A DNA stretch of 64,000 nt from Arctopsyche grandis. Lineage: Eukaryota > Arthropoda > Insecta > Trichoptera > Hydropsychidae. Each line of letters begins with the position of its first letter. The first letter of the stretch is position 1. Positions 1-12,290 of this stretch are shown here, piece by piece. The DNA lies in the NCBI RefSeq assembly GCF_051622035.1, contig NC_135359.1, positions 16,181,501-16,245,500 of the forward strand. Direction: 5' to 3'. The notes beneath the pieces are model-generated. The model searched no databases. It had not been told where the DNA came from and saw only the letters and a program-made list of their open reading frames with translations. Both the position numbers and the translations under genes were made by a program.

Positions 1-3
1 TGC

Positions 4-500
4 CGGTATTGATGTCTACGTTGAGTGCAAGAATATTATATAATATTATATTAAATACATACTTTTTGATCAAGAGCAAAGAAAGTAAAATGTGTTTAAA
101 TAGTGTATACTCAATAAGATGCAGAAGAAAATCTAGTAGATAAACTACCCAAAATTTGTTCTAAAAGAAAAACTCAGTTTAGTATTGACTGTATTGAAGC
201 TTGAATAAATTAAAAAAAAGTGAAATTGCTTAAATATTACTCAAGAAAATGCAGAAGGAAACAAAGAAAATTAAATAAACAAACTACCTAAAAATTTGTT
301 CTGAAAAAAAAAAAAGACTCGATCTATGTATGTATGTGTTTCTTTAGTATTGATATGTACGTTGGATGCCAAAATATTACATTAAAGATGTAGTTTTGGA
401 TAAGTAGCGAGAAGTGACAAACAAAGAAAGTAAAATGTGCTTTTTTACCCAAGAAGATGCATAAGAAATATAAAGAAAATTAAGCGGATGAACACTGATT
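4..500. repeat. degenerate tandem repeat, about three units
   Basis: Three loosely similar units follow one another. Each begins near a TATTGA(T/C) segment (about 6, 182 and 347), and two of them continue with TACGTTG then a CAAGAATATT/CAAAATATTA stretch. Shared later landmarks are GATGCAGAAGAAA/ATGCAGAAGGAAA/GATGCATAAGAAA and AAATTTGTTCTRAAA. Unit length is roughly 140-180 bases. The array may continue beyond the left edge. It has no coding potential and could be an old satellite or a decayed element duplicated in tandem. Confidence 0.5.
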
Positions 501-829
501 TAAAAACTGACTGTTACAAAGTAACAACATAAAATGATGAAATAAGTTTCATTATCAAAATATTAAAAAGTGGCTGCGCAGAATATTCGTTATATACATA
601 TATGTACGTAATTATGTAGGTATATAGTAGTTCTGTAAAAAGGCTCCAGAGTAGATGAATCGCATTTTGAGATCAGAATTTTTTTTAATTGTTATGACGC
701 CAGCCCTGCTGAAATTATCTTCTGCAAATGCAATGCCGATCCATGAGTTCAAATTCAATCATATTAATATATGTATATTTAGATTGAAAAAAAAATTTTG
801 AACAGAGAAAGATAAGGATTTAAGAGTTG

Positions 830-1130
830 GTTCGGCACCGCCACTGTGTCGATATTGAATTTGGTGATGTTATTGGCCGGATCCGAGTAGGAAGCGACTA
901 ATGGTGCGGCGGCCCTCCTCTCCCCGCTCGGCTCACGTGTATTACCATAATGGCGTCGCAGTTATTTTGTCAAAATATTGTCGTATCGAGCACCCCCGAT
1001 CCACTATTAATTCTGTTTATGAATCACACGGAGAGGCGCTGCATCGAGAGTAATGGCGCGTAACCGAGTGCGCGCCATTTTAACTCGACTATTGTGCCCG
1101 CTCCTTTCACAGACGGACAAAATATTTCGA
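830..1130. other. GC-richer non-coding island
   Basis: This patch stands out from its AT-rich surroundings. It holds an E-box CACGTG at 934-939 and a CACCCCCGATCC segment. No sensible open frame or splice structure is visible. It could be an enhancer or a conserved non-coding element of the neighbouring developmental gene, but only a cross-species alignment could show that. Apart from it and the listed repeats, I see nothing between 501 and 1832. Confidence 0.3.
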
Positions 1131-1259
1131 TGATTTTTGCCATTTGTTATCGTTTCGTTTATTGTCTCGCTTCGATGATTTTCCGCTTTATTTATGCGAT
1201 ATTATTGCCGATTTATATATGTATAGCTGATGATGTAACGGTGCATCTGAGTACATACT

Positions 1260-1320
1260 GTTTAAACCATAGATATATGTAGAATACGTTATTGGGTTAT
1301 TCTATATCTATGGTTTAAAC
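1260..1320. other. short hairpin, microRNA-like
   Basis: GTTTAAACCATAGATATA (from 1260) pairs perfectly with TATCTATGGTTTAAAC (to 1320). After a 4-base bulge in the left arm (TGTA), GAATA pairs with TATTC, leaving a loop of about 11 bases. The total of about 61 bases fits an insect pre-miRNA, but a tiny foldback repeat is equally possible. Confidence 0.35.
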
Positions 1321-1446
1321 AATCGAAATACGTGTAAACAAGACATTTATCTACAGCGAATGTAATATGGTAGGAGACGGGGCGGCGGTTAGAATCATTT
1401 TGATTTCAAATTCTTTGAGTGGTTATAGCATCATCATTATTTAAAG

Positions 1447-1530
1447 TCATTCAACATCCACTGTGGAAAGAGATTCGTCTCTGTTTTGAGCAACTCTCAT
1501 CCATTTCATCCCACAGATTTTTACAAAGGT
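1447..1530 (-). repeat. RTE-like LINE 3' tail fragment
   Basis: The segment matches the LINE tail at 44908-45000 (shared CATCCACTG, CGTCTCTGTTTT and CAACTCTCATCCAT). On the minus strand this corresponds to the end of the LINE protein (a RVAQNRDEW-like motif). The copy is very short and decayed. Confidence 0.45.
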
Positions 1531-1832
1531 TTTTATTAGTTTCACTTGTACAACGTTAAGTGTTCCCTTCCTTAAAACTCTACTGATCGCTTTGAAACTT
1601 TGCTATTTTGCGAGGTTTGGCCCCCGATAGTGAATTCAATTGTTTCCGGTAAGTCGATAGTGAAATATAATCGTAATTTACATGTTTAAAGATTCGAAAA
1701 TTTTGGTGTCGGTGACAGCTCGCTTTTTGCTTAGAGCCCGTACGTAGCCATTTTTGTTTGACTTTCCGCCACCCACTTGTTTTATCAGATTTTAATTGTT
1801 TAAACGACTATAACTTCGTATTTTTCACACTA

Positions 1833-2524
1833 TCTAATATAGAATTTCGAAAGAGACTTTGTATTTATTTTATTTATTTATTTAGGTAAAAACAGTCATA
1901 TACAATTATTTAATAAAACACATAAAAACAAACAGACCTAAATTACCATAAATTTTAACAAACGTATGAATAAATGGCAGTCGAAATTAAACAATATACT
2001 TAATAGCTATGAAATAATAACAATATACTTAATAACTATGAAATAATATAATATATGTACTTAATAACTATGAAATAATAACATTATACTTGAAACTATG
2101 AAACTAATGCATCAACAAATCACCTAATCTTTTCCTGAAAACAAATGTATCGGAAAATATATCAAGGTCATTCAAAACTTTATAAAAATGTAAACAAGAC
2201 CGTCTGGAAAAGGTATTTTTCGCGTAGTTCGTATGAAAAGAGGGAATATAGAATGTATCTTTTGAACGTGAGGAGGAAGACCGAGGAATTTAAAAAAAAT
2301 GTATGTATGTATGTAAGTGTGTATATATGTAAGTATCTTTGGTTGGGAACTTTGTAAACAAAACAAAGTTTCCATGACGTTTCCAAAGTTTCAATTGGTT
2401 GAATATTTTATTTTTTTCGATTCAAATAAATTTAATAAAAAAACAAATGAATATTTACTATTAGATTCGCCATGTTTAAGCTGTCTATATTACAATACTG
2501 AGCGAAGCCGGGTAAAATAACTAG
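1833..2524 (+). mobile_element. non-autonomous Helitron, family H3
   Basis: The element begins with TCTAATATAGAATTTCG and ends with GGGTAAAATAACTAG. The flanking bases are A on the left and T on the right, as expected for Helitron insertion between A and T. The same two ends bound a much smaller copy on the minus strand at 26846-26997. No Rep/helicase coding is present. A short tandem array occupies 1988-2106. I do not see a clear hairpin just inside the 3' CTAG, which lowers confidence in the Helitron assignment but not in the family. Confidence 0.6.
1988..2106. repeat. tandem repeat of about 30-34 bases
   Basis: Four imperfect units share ATACTTAATARCTATGAAAT, inside the Helitron at 1833-2524. 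The last unit is degraded. Confidence 0.65.
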
Positions 2525-3867
2525 TATTAAATAAAGCTCAGTAATTATGTAATTCGACCGTAATTTTTTGAATAAATTTTTATTCTTGTTTCGTCTCTAT
2601 AAGATTCGCAACTTCATATGTACGCCACTGATCTGTAGCATGCATCTGACATCAAAATATGAAATATGTATAAGAACTGCCAAATATCATCAAAATTTCA
2701 ATATTAGGTAAGGTTAGGTTTGAACCTTCTGGAAAAAAAATCTTCCCCGGAAAACCATTACACGGCTAATAAATATGTAATACACAAATTTTGTATGAAT
2801 ATGTATGTATATATGTGTCTATTTATATATGTATAATATACAAAATTCAATCGAATCAATATTTACCTATTTACATAGTTAGGTACTTGTTAGTATGATG
2901 ATTGATAGATAACAATTTAAACATTAAATCTGCACTGTAATAAGCAAACACACAGTTTTAATTGAGTCGGAGTCAAAGTACATACTTGCGTATGTAAAGC
3001 GACTTTTCATTTATGAAATTGTGTTAGTTTAGACTGAAGTGAACATAAATAAAATAAAGTAAAAAAAAATCACCCTCCACTAAACAGTCGCGGCGACGCA
3101 ACCGAATCGAATCAATCCCGACGCGCAAACAGACAAACAAACGCGAAACTTTCTAAAACCAATTTAAAAATTTCCCCGACTAATCCAACCCCCCCCCCCC
3201 CCTCCTCCTCTCCTCCCCCCTTATAACCACCCTCTGAGGGAGTGTGGGCGTAAAAGTGTCGGTCCCTTAATTTGGTTGATTGGAGTGGAGTGCGACCGAG
3301 TGGGGTGCGGCGTCTTCACGGGCGCCGGGGGTGACAATAATTGCTATTTGTATTTACCGGGACTGTCGACAAATTAGGGGTGAGCCACGGCGACATATTG
3401 TCCACAAAGACAACAGTTGGCCGTACGTTAAATATTTAAAGAAATCACATAAAATGCACCCCCCCTCCCCCATCAACCCACCGCAACTGATTTGACGCTT
3501 TAATTCCACGTCATCAAACAAATTGCTCATCCAATTTCAACAACTGCTACAGACTTTTTTATTTTATTTTGTGTAGTCCCACTCAAAAACAAATCAATTG
3601 CAAAAGTGGAGTTTATGTATCATATTTTTCTATGATAAGATAAGTGCAATTATAAAGTATAATATGATTATATAATTGATACTTTTTTTTAATAAATTTT
3701 ACCTCCGACTCTCTAGTCTTCGAATGTGGTCGATTCAATATTACTTAGCGTGAAGCTCAATCCATGTCAAACAGTAAAATATTTAGTGATGGCAAGCTGT
3801 TAAATGCTTTTATTTGTTTTGTATGTCTATTTTATTCACACCTACATACATATGTAAGTGTAATATA
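2525..3867. other. non-coding; GC-richer island with C-tract
   Basis: Most of this is AT-rich with no gene. At about 3080-3480 there is a GC-richer island that includes a run of C residues near 3189-3202 followed by CT-rich sequence. Open frames in it lack any recognisable domain. Confidence 0.3.
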
Positions 3868-3882
3868 TGTAAATGTAAATAT

Positions 3883-3952
<70 letters not shown>

Positions 3953-3967
3953 ATATTTACATTTACA
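3868..3967. repeat. (TA)n tract inside a 22-bp perfect inverted repeat
   Basis: A (TA) tract of about 60 bases is flanked by TGTAAATGTAAATATTATTA on the left and its exact reverse complement on the right, so the whole 100 bases can form one cruciform. Long frames reading IYIYIY through it are translation artefacts. Confidence 0.85.
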
Positions 3968-6784
3968 TCAGTATGTCAGTATGTGTATTCACTGTCGTAA
4001 AGCGATTGTTTGCCGACTCGTTGAAGGCTTCGAGCGAACGAACAAGATGGATAGAGATTTACAGAGCGAAGCTTGACGGCTTTTTAACGAGCGGCGCGAG
4101 CGTGATCAGTTTTCAATGTAGCGGATTAATTTCACAGTTTATTTTCTCCGTCAGTGTAATGCTAGAAGTGCCTCAATACCCTTCCCTTTTCGAAGAACAA
4201 TCCCACGGGAGATAATAAAGTCCTTGACTCGTCTAGTCGTAGCAGCGATGAAAGGTGATCACCTTTGTTCAATTATTTTTACATAGAAATTTCCTTACAT
4301 CTAAAACAATTATTTATACACAGTTAAATACAGTATTCTTTGCATAATAGTTTAATGGTTTTGCAGTGTTTGATAGCCAAAATATTTATAATAATTCAAT
4401 CGTTTAAAATCTACTGCTGTGTTGATTACGCACCTACTCGCACTATACATATACATATGTATGAATGATCATCACTAGATTTACGCGTTGGCTTGGTGCT
4501 TTTAAAATAGTTTTTATTAAAAAGTTTTTTATGATTTATATTTATCTAATTACTGTATTTAATTTGTATTTATATGTATTTAATTTTTGTATAGTAAATT
4601 ATTTTGTTTCTTTTCTGTTATATTTTTGACTTTTGTGGCGCATTAGGAATTCCTGTAATGCCACAATTGTCCAAACTTTAAATAAATAAATAATTCACTT
4701 TCGACCAAAATACTAAATCGCAGAGCAGAGAACCGTTCCAATTTATTTGCGTGTAGTATGTACACGAAGAATTTCGTAGATTCGTACCGCACATAATAAA
4801 CTGTAGCGGGACATAAACGCAGCACTAAAATTGTAAGCTCTCCAATCACTTGAAAGCCAATCTGGTCTGTGTTATTTGTTCTGCGAGACGAGCTTTCAAA
4901 TTTATCACGAGCGTGTTATTTTCAAACGATAAAGAAGATATGTATACGATTGTTAGAATAGTGATTAATATTGACTGAATCTGTCTTCGAAAATTATTAG
5001 ACATCAAAGATGAACGTCTTGCACGCCGGTGTTATTGAAAATTCCCACCGCTCATGTTCTTGGAATAGTCCTCGGGATGTATTGATTACAATGTTGTAAG
5101 CACATTGTAATATATAATATGTGAATGTAATATGTGTGTGTGTGAAGACATTTTGATTAAGCGTAATGTGTGTAAGTGGAGCGCGACATGATGACGCAAA
5201 CGGTGATATATGGATGGCGCGTAGGCGCGAGAGTCCCGCAATAAAAGGGATAAATAATGGAAATGGGCGTAGATTCTACCTAGGCATTTTCATATGCTTT
5301 CGCGTCACAAAAGGGAAAAAGCTTTCACCACAACAGCTTTGAGAAGGAGCCGGCTTTCTCGTCATTTATTTCGCGCATTATTCTTTTGATGTAAAATTAC
5401 TATCCAAGAGCGGCGCCATCCAGTGTTTGTCTGTCGTACAGACTGTGCTGAAACCACATAATCGCTTAAATTAAATTTAAACTGTATTTCATTTTGCGAC
5501 TAGTATAATTTTATAAAAGCCAACCGGCTGGAATATGTAGTTAATACGGCAATCGGAGGAGGTATTCAAATTCAAAAAGATACTTTCTCTATTCATATAG
5601 TATTATATTGTATTTCATACGAATGTAAATACATATGTATGTGTCACATACATACACATATATGAGCCGTTATATTTGAAAGTGGCAAAAGTCAAATTTT
5701 CGTTTCCAAAAACCTATATCTGTTCGACTTAATTCACAAACTGTTATCACTGTTATCACGTATAACAGGCCATCAGTATTATTAAATGTCGTTAAACGTA
5801 TAACATTTCATTTAATGTTTTGTGAAATATTTCTTGAAATGAAGAAAAGTGGATTTTTGCCACTTTGGAATAGAATGGCGTATATGTATTGATTTTTAAA
5901 TGCTTTTTATTATTACGAAATTATGTTCATAATACATCTTATATCTATTTTAATAGCTACTGATCTACTGATCATTTTCTATTTTACAATTTTAATTTAA
6001 TTTTGTTAGTCGTCATAGTATTATATTATTCTAATGTTAATGTACAGCATAATAGGAAAAAGAGCTCAAAAACCTATTTATAATTCTTATAAATGCTCAT
6101 AATACATCTAATACATAATATTAATTAAAGACTCTCTAAAGTCGATGACCTAAAGCAGGTTTTGTTTAGGTAATCTATGTGCGTATATGATTTGACAGTT
6201 GATTATTTGAAACAAGGTTTTAGTTTGTCGTCTGTTGTCTTGGAATTTTCCGATCCTGTTTAGTCTTTTTGTCCGAAATATTAAAATTAATTAAGAATAC
6301 AAGATAAGAAGGATTAAGTAATTGGAAATGCTATGTAGATTTTCAATGTATTTTTTTTAATTTTACTTATTCAAATCTCGAATTATTCTCTGAAACAATC
6401 ATATAACTTAAAAATTTTCTTCATTGTATGGCATATTTCACGTTGAATTTTCTCAAAAAATTTCCCAAATTTGATGAAAATTAAAAATTAACAGATAATG
6501 TATGTTAATAAAAACATGAGATGATTATAAAAATTAATTGACCCTGAATTCGCATTAACGTAAAAAAAATCTTATTTATTAATTGACGTGTTATTTCAAT
6601 AAAAATGAAAAAAAAAATGCTTTTTAAACCTGAAATGGAGACCTTATGAATGAATGAATCAGTTTCAATAATTTAGTATCTATGTAAGCTATTCATTTTA
6701 AGACTTTTGATTATTGTCGTTGAGAGATCTTTGTGAATTTGATTATGTTTACTTTGAATTCCAATAGACAGGTTATATCATAAT
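3968..6784. other. non-coding stretch
   Basis: No gene is recognised. A 16-base perfect palindrome AAAGGTGATCACCTTT lies at 4251-4266. GC-richer patches occur at about 4000-4260 and 5160-5430. The rest is AT-rich with scattered TATGTA-type simple sequence. Confidence 0.3.
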
Positions 6785-6985
6785 TTACAGCCATTCACCT
6801 TCCACTGTTGGATTGAAGACTTCTCCAACACGCTTCCACTCGTCTCTGTTTTGCGCAACTCTCACTAAACCACCTATCGTGGCACTCTCTCCACTGTATC
6901 CACTACCCTTGTCATACATACTACTCACCCATGAATTCCGCTTGCTAGCTTTTCTTGTTATTCCGAGCATACACCATTCCTGACT
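6785..6985 (-). repeat. RTE-like LINE C-terminal relic
   Basis: On the minus strand the frame reads RVAQNRDEWKRVGEVF, the hallmark end of the endonuclease/reverse-transcriptase protein of RTE-type and related insect LINEs. The surrounding frame is broken and only the extreme 3' end is present. It matches the copy at 44908-45300. Confidence 0.65.
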
Positions 6986-7741
6986 TCTTTGAGTGCTTTG
7001 GACTTTGTGTAGGTAGCATCTTGACGTTCAATGTCTAAGTTTCACTGAAAATATGTACATATTGATACCCAAAAGTTCCTAAACCCTATTTCAGGGTAGT
7101 ATCCATTAGACAAAACCATGTATGCAAATATATGTAAATATGTACTTTCGATGTATTAGTTCTTCGAGAGACGAAGTATTTACCTAAATGGAGTATTTCA
7201 GATTGGGATTTTTTCGGCATAATTTGATTAATGTGATCGATCGGTCTTCCATTGAAGCTTTAGCATCTTTGGGGCATGGTGTGCTCCTGTTAGCACAGTG
7301 GCTCGTCTCCTTTGGGCCAGTGTTTGGGTCGACAATGGCGCACTGTGCACGAGTGTGTGGGACGCGCGCCTGCGTCTCACCACAATAATACGCCATAGCG
7401 CAAACTCCTCCACTCTTTTGTCGTACATTGTGCACATGTGTGTACACGATGTGTGTATGTGTATATTTATAAGTATATTTGAAAATACCTATGGTGTATG
7501 GGGAGCTTTGTCGTGCTCGGTGCCGCTTCTGTGCGCGCATTTTCGAGGACCCGACGCGACGTGAGCTTTTATCAACGCTTTGTTCAAATACAAAAATACA
7601 ATCGACTGCATACTCGTATGTGTATGCTATTTTATTTTAAAATTTTATACGATTTATTGTGTATGTAAATCATGGTGGAACTAGCGACTTTCGAATTCTT
7701 GACTTGAATATTGTATATGTATACATACATATTTTATTGTC
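6986..7741. other. non-coding; GC-richer patch 7230-7570
   Basis: Overlapping open frames on both strands at 7184-7564 come from base composition and show no domain. I see no gene here. Confidence 0.25.
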
Positions 7742-8162
7742 ACAAATCAATACACACTCGCCATTACAGATTTGCTCCAATGCGACGGGTGTACGTTAAT
7801 GAAATACATAAACAATCAGAAATCAGAAATACAGTAATACATACATATAGAATCAGAATATATAGAATATAACAATTAATCAGAAATAATAATCATAGTG
7901 ACATCTATGGATTTCAGATTACTGTGTATAATTAATACAAATTATACACAGGCAGATTTTTGTGACAACAGGATTAGATTTTTTAATACCAATTTTCAGG
8001 AACCGTTTCAGCAATGATCAGATAAAATTGGCAAACTCTGATAGAGAAACGATCGATTTGGAGTCACAAAACCCCCAAATCTAACCAGCAGTGGCGAGGA
8101 CACGAACCTATGACCTCAGTGATGCTAAATATATACGCTATCACTAAGCCAAACTGCTGGCT
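7742..8162 (-). mobile_element. tRNA-derived SINE, copy 1
   Basis: Read on the minus strand, the element starts AGCCAGCAGTTTGGCTTAG. It has a Pol III A box TGGCTTAGTGA (8141-8151) and a B box GGTTCGTGTCC (8098-8108). It then has the family body (TATCAGAGTTTGCCAATTTT, then CTGAAACGGTTCC) and a tail ending near GGCGAGTGTG. Four further copies lie at 9325, 46543, 59398 and 59886. The A-to-B spacing and CCAGCAG head define the family. Confidence 0.75.
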
Positions 8163-9324
8163 ATATGTATGTAGGAATAAGAATTTGATTGCCCAAAATA
8201 TATAATGTTTTTGAAATTTTATCTTAAAGTAATAAAACGTGTGTACATTTTATACACATACAGATACATTATAATTGCAAGTTTGTAGAATTTTCGAATT
8301 TAAATTTGACAGGGTGTCGATGCTCAGCTTATCGAGATACGATATTGTTGCGTAGTCGCTTCACAGAATTTATTCATCGATTCAAGAGGTCCACACAGAT
8401 TCACCGCTCACTCCAGGATAAACTGATCTACCGTGTGTACCTACTTATAAAGAACAAGTTGCACACCACAACTTCCCCGATCCATGTTGTATCTTTTGTC
8501 TAGACACGTGGTGAGTGTATTGTTTATGCACGCACTCACCCGGGTCTATGAGAACTCCAGCGTATTCTTTGTTCGGGCATTTACTGAGTTCCATTAGCCT
8601 AATAAGGGGTCTCTATTGTTCACCCACGAATGCACTTCTTGGGTGAAGACAGTGGATACTCTCTCTCTCCTGTTCCCACGTCACAATATTTTGATCCAAA
8701 ACTGCGAGTGACTAACTTTCTAACTAGCTTGCGAGTGACTTTTTTGCCGAAGCGTAATTGTTGGTAGTCACTCAACTCGGGTAATCAAAAGCGACTATGA
8801 ATCCACTCATTAATACTTTTTCAAGAGTTTTCAACATGTGACCATAAAGTTATAAATGTTCATAGTTTTTTCACTATGTAATCACCGGCAACTAATCACC
8901 TAGTGTGGCTCCCCTCAATACAACGCTATAAATTTTGAGGGATCGTGCTGGTCAGCAATAAAATCACCGTGAACAGAACGAACGCTGGCAACTGATCTCG
9001 CTGGTCGGGTGATTTTATGACTTGGGCAACCAGTGAGTTGCCCGGTGTGGCTGCTTCATACAACCGCATGCATTTGATCTGGTCGCGCAAAAAAGTCGCC
9101 CACCAAGTTTCTCGTAAGTCAAATGTATAATACTTAGCATGGTTTTTAATAATTTAAAAGTCACTTCTTTTATTATTTTCATTTTATTCAGTCAATAATG
9201 CACACTCGTCTTAATGCCATAAGTGTATTATGCAGATTAAGAATTATTAATGCTATATAAGGCACGTAATTATTAATTATATTTACATAAAACACGACAT
9301 CTATGAACATTCTACAGATGTATT
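8163..9324. other. non-coding; GC-richer patch 8290-9120
   Basis: No gene is recognised. A GCGAGTGACT motif is repeated at about 8704 and 8730, and several CAACTSRTC-like variants follow. It may be regulatory or a decayed repeat. Confidence 0.25.
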
Positions 9325-9637
9325 GTAAGTATTATATGTACATACAAGGAAAATACAAACAACGATTAACATCCACAGCTATGGACAAATTTGTAGCATT
9401 TATACAACGAAAATCGAGATGCTGATTAACTCGAATTTTCACAAGAGATAAGACAGAGATGCCAATTTGTTGGAACCGTTCAGAAATGAAATTCGATAAA
9501 TTGATAAACTCTGATAGGAAAAGATCATCCTTGGAGTAATCAAGCTCTGGCCAGCAGCACACACCAGGGATAGATCCCGTGACCACAATATTGAAAGCAT
9601 TTTATGCTAACTATTAACCTATACTGCTGGTTGGAAA
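9325..9637 (-). mobile_element. tRNA-derived SINE, copy 2
   Basis: Same family as 7742-8162. On the minus strand it has the CCAGCAGTATAGG head, a degenerate A box, a B box centred on GGGATCTATCCC (9567-9578), then CTGCTGGCCAGAGCTTG and CCTATCAGAGTTTATC. It is somewhat truncated at the tail. Confidence 0.7.
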
Positions 9638-11463
9638 ATCAGAAAGTTAATCACGTGAAATTTGGTACATGGCAAATTTTCCAATAGTGGCGTTTGGCGA
9701 TGTATGAGGCTATCCACCCCGTTTCTTTGTTAATTATTTCAAATATTCTTCAAGAAACAAATCAAAGAATTGTGCGAAAATTGAGAAATCTAAAATTTTC
9801 ACGTGTATCACGTATAATTTCCACTATAAAAGCACATCTCTCTGAAGTTAAGTATGAAATTCACAATCAAATCATTACTCATCTAAAGATTGAATACGTA
9901 TGCAAGAATAAAAATTCCAAACTCAAATATTGTTAATTAATTAGAAAACAATTTGAATAAAAACATTTTCAAGTTATGTATGTACATATGTATGTATGTT
10001 CATATGTATATTTTAAAAGCAAAGGAAAAGTTTGTTTTATATGACTTCACACTACATATCACACACAGTAAAAAATATATCGATCAAAGATTACAATACA
10101 CTAAAAGTTGTTTGAAGTCTATGTTGAATTTTTGCTCGCAATCCAATCGAGAGCATCCGCATTGCGCACAAAGTGTGTAAATGTAATTGCTTTCAGTGAG
10201 AGAGATGTCTCTGCAAAACAGTAATCCCAATGGAACGGAATAAGATTGCCCTTGCGTCACTGTCACCCTTTCAAACAACCACAATACCTACATCTTTTCG
10301 ATCCAATTGATTGAATTGAAAGCAGGATAAAACTCAACCATCGTCGACGAATTATTAATTTCAATTATCTAACCTTAATGTACATATTTGATCAACGGCA
10401 ATAATTTTCAAGAGCGAGTTTCGAATCAGGGATCACTGGCTGTGCGGCTTCACCAATTAACGCGAAATAATTAAGTGTAAATTGTCAACGTGACGTCAAA
10501 AGGGCAAAATTTATCCGCAACTGACTGGTAATAATTAATTTATGAGAGCGGACGCCTAAAAGGTTTCCTAGGGGGAGGCAAAAACAGTATACACTTAAAC
10601 ACCACGTTTGAGGAACGTTTGTCGTTCAACCTACACACATACAAACTATACCGTGCTACGTATGATATTGTTAAGATTAATTTATATTTCTGAAAATGAA
10701 CGTCAAAGGATTGATACGGTTTCTAAGTAAATTTCGTGAACGGTTCAACGAATAATAATTAAAGTAAACCTGGCTTATTGATGCCGCTTATAACACTACC
10801 AATTACTCGTAATTGGTTTTAATCACATACTGTTTATTGCGTTTGAAATCAGCAGCTCTATGATGTTTGCGGTAGGCGATGACGGCTATTTGATATTTAT
10901 TCATAAAGCTACACAAATTTATATGTACATATACATATGTACATATGTTCTAAGTACTTACTTGATCTAAAACTGGCTGCACTATGTCTCCACTTCTATA
11001 GACATTCTTTCGAAATTTCAAAAGGCAAGTTATAATAATTATAATAGAACAAAGGAAAATATTTTAATTTTGTTTTAAAATCTTACGTGAAACTTCAGCA
11101 TCAATGCAACGTTTTTTTATGTGTTTTTAAGATTTTTCTTGTTTTTTTTAAATGCGCCTTTTTTTCCTTAAATTTTATTAAAAATAAATTTATTCATATT
11201 AAGAAAAAAATAATTTGAAAGGTGAAAATAAAATAACGAAACATTGGTTTTAAAAAAATTTACTCCTGGCTTACAAATTCTAACTAAAACCTTATCAAGT
11301 TAGTACATATGTATGTATATACATACATACATAAAAAAATACTGTTTTAAAAAGGCTTTTTAATAAAAAAAATTCAGATGTGCCCAACCCATGACTTTAT
11401 AAATGCATTTTAAGAATATAAGAAAAATAAAAAACAAAATTCGATAAAGATGCTACTAATAAT
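9638..11463. other. non-coding stretch
   Basis: No supported gene. The patch 10390-10640 is less AT-rich and may be regulatory. The short frames at 9694-10284 have no recognisable features. Confidence 0.25.
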
Positions 11464-11616
11464 TAAAGAGCGGAGCCAGAGCGCGCCGTTCATTTTTAAA
11501 TCGTTGTAAATGCATTGTTAAAGGTTCGCCAAACCTTTTTTTTTGTACTCTATATTTGTAAATAGAGCCAAACCACCCCGATTCCTGGAAAAAGCACGGT
11601 CTCTATCCGCGCTCTA
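11464..11616. mobile_element. hAT-type MITE, TAG-end family, divergent copy
   Basis: It shares the body TTGTAAATGCATTGTTAAAG plus GGTTCGCCAAACC with the copies at 15841 and 28089. The ends TAAAGAGCGGA and (reverse complement) TAGAGCGCGGA form imperfect inverted repeats. The flanks CTAATAAT and CTAATATA could be a degraded 8-bp target duplication. An alternative, exact 8-bp pair CTACTAAT occurs at 11453-11460 and 11614-11621, so the boundary is uncertain by a few bases. Confidence 0.55.
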
Positions 11617-11904
11617 CTAATATACACTAGCGAAAGTATCCAGCTCAGCTCAACTTTGGTTTCAATCAATTTTAAAATCTTATCACAATGAATCTACATA
11701 GTATGTATGTATGTACATACGTATTTCACGCGATATATTTTCGAATAAATTTAGAAAAATTCATTGCAAAGTTATGTAAAAAATAAAGAACCATAATATT
11801 TATCAATAAAAAAATGCACTTATACTATCTTTCAAACGAAAAAGATTCCAAATGTATACAAATGTTTTTAAATCAAAAATATCACTTTGATCTTCGATCA
11901 ATGT

Positions 11905-12290
11905 ATTTTGAAATGATCTTCGATCAATGTATTTTGCCAGTGATTACGTATGGATGTGAAACTTGTACATTGAACGCCAAGATGCTACACAAAGTCCAAT
12001 GCACTCAACGATGTATGGTGCGCTGTATACTTGGCGAGGAAAGCTTGGGAGTGGAATTCGTGGGTGAAAAGTATGACAATAGTAGGGGAAATAGTTGAGA
12101 GAATGAAGAGATTGAAATGGCAATGGGCGGGTCACGTTGCTAGAAGAATGGTGGTCAAAAGAGGTGCTTAAATGGTACGCGAGAGAATGTAAAAGGGTAA
12201 AAGGATGACCGCAAGGAAGATGAGGAGACGAAAATTGGAAAATGAGTGGAGTGAGATAGATAATTTGGGCGCAATGAAAAATGTTGATTA
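11905..12290 (+). repeat. RTE-like LINE relic (reverse transcriptase C-terminus)
   Basis: The frame from about 11916 reads DQCILPVITYGCETCTLNAK, the conserved post-RT segment of RTE-like endonuclease/reverse transcriptases (usual form: LPVxTYGxETWTL). Downstream, in shifted frames, comes LKWQWAGHVARRM, the next conserved block. Frameshifts and stops show it is dead. A 23-26 base duplication (GATCTTCGATCAATGTATTT twice, at 11889-11937) sits at its upstream edge. Confidence 0.8.

Noticed and set aside
3764-4215. Open frames of 78 and 133 residues
   Set aside because: They are created by the (TA)n tract (IYIYIY) and have no other protein character.
11814-12098. 94-residue frame as a gene
   Set aside because: It is the C-terminal part of a LINE reverse transcriptase with broken continuation, not a host gene.
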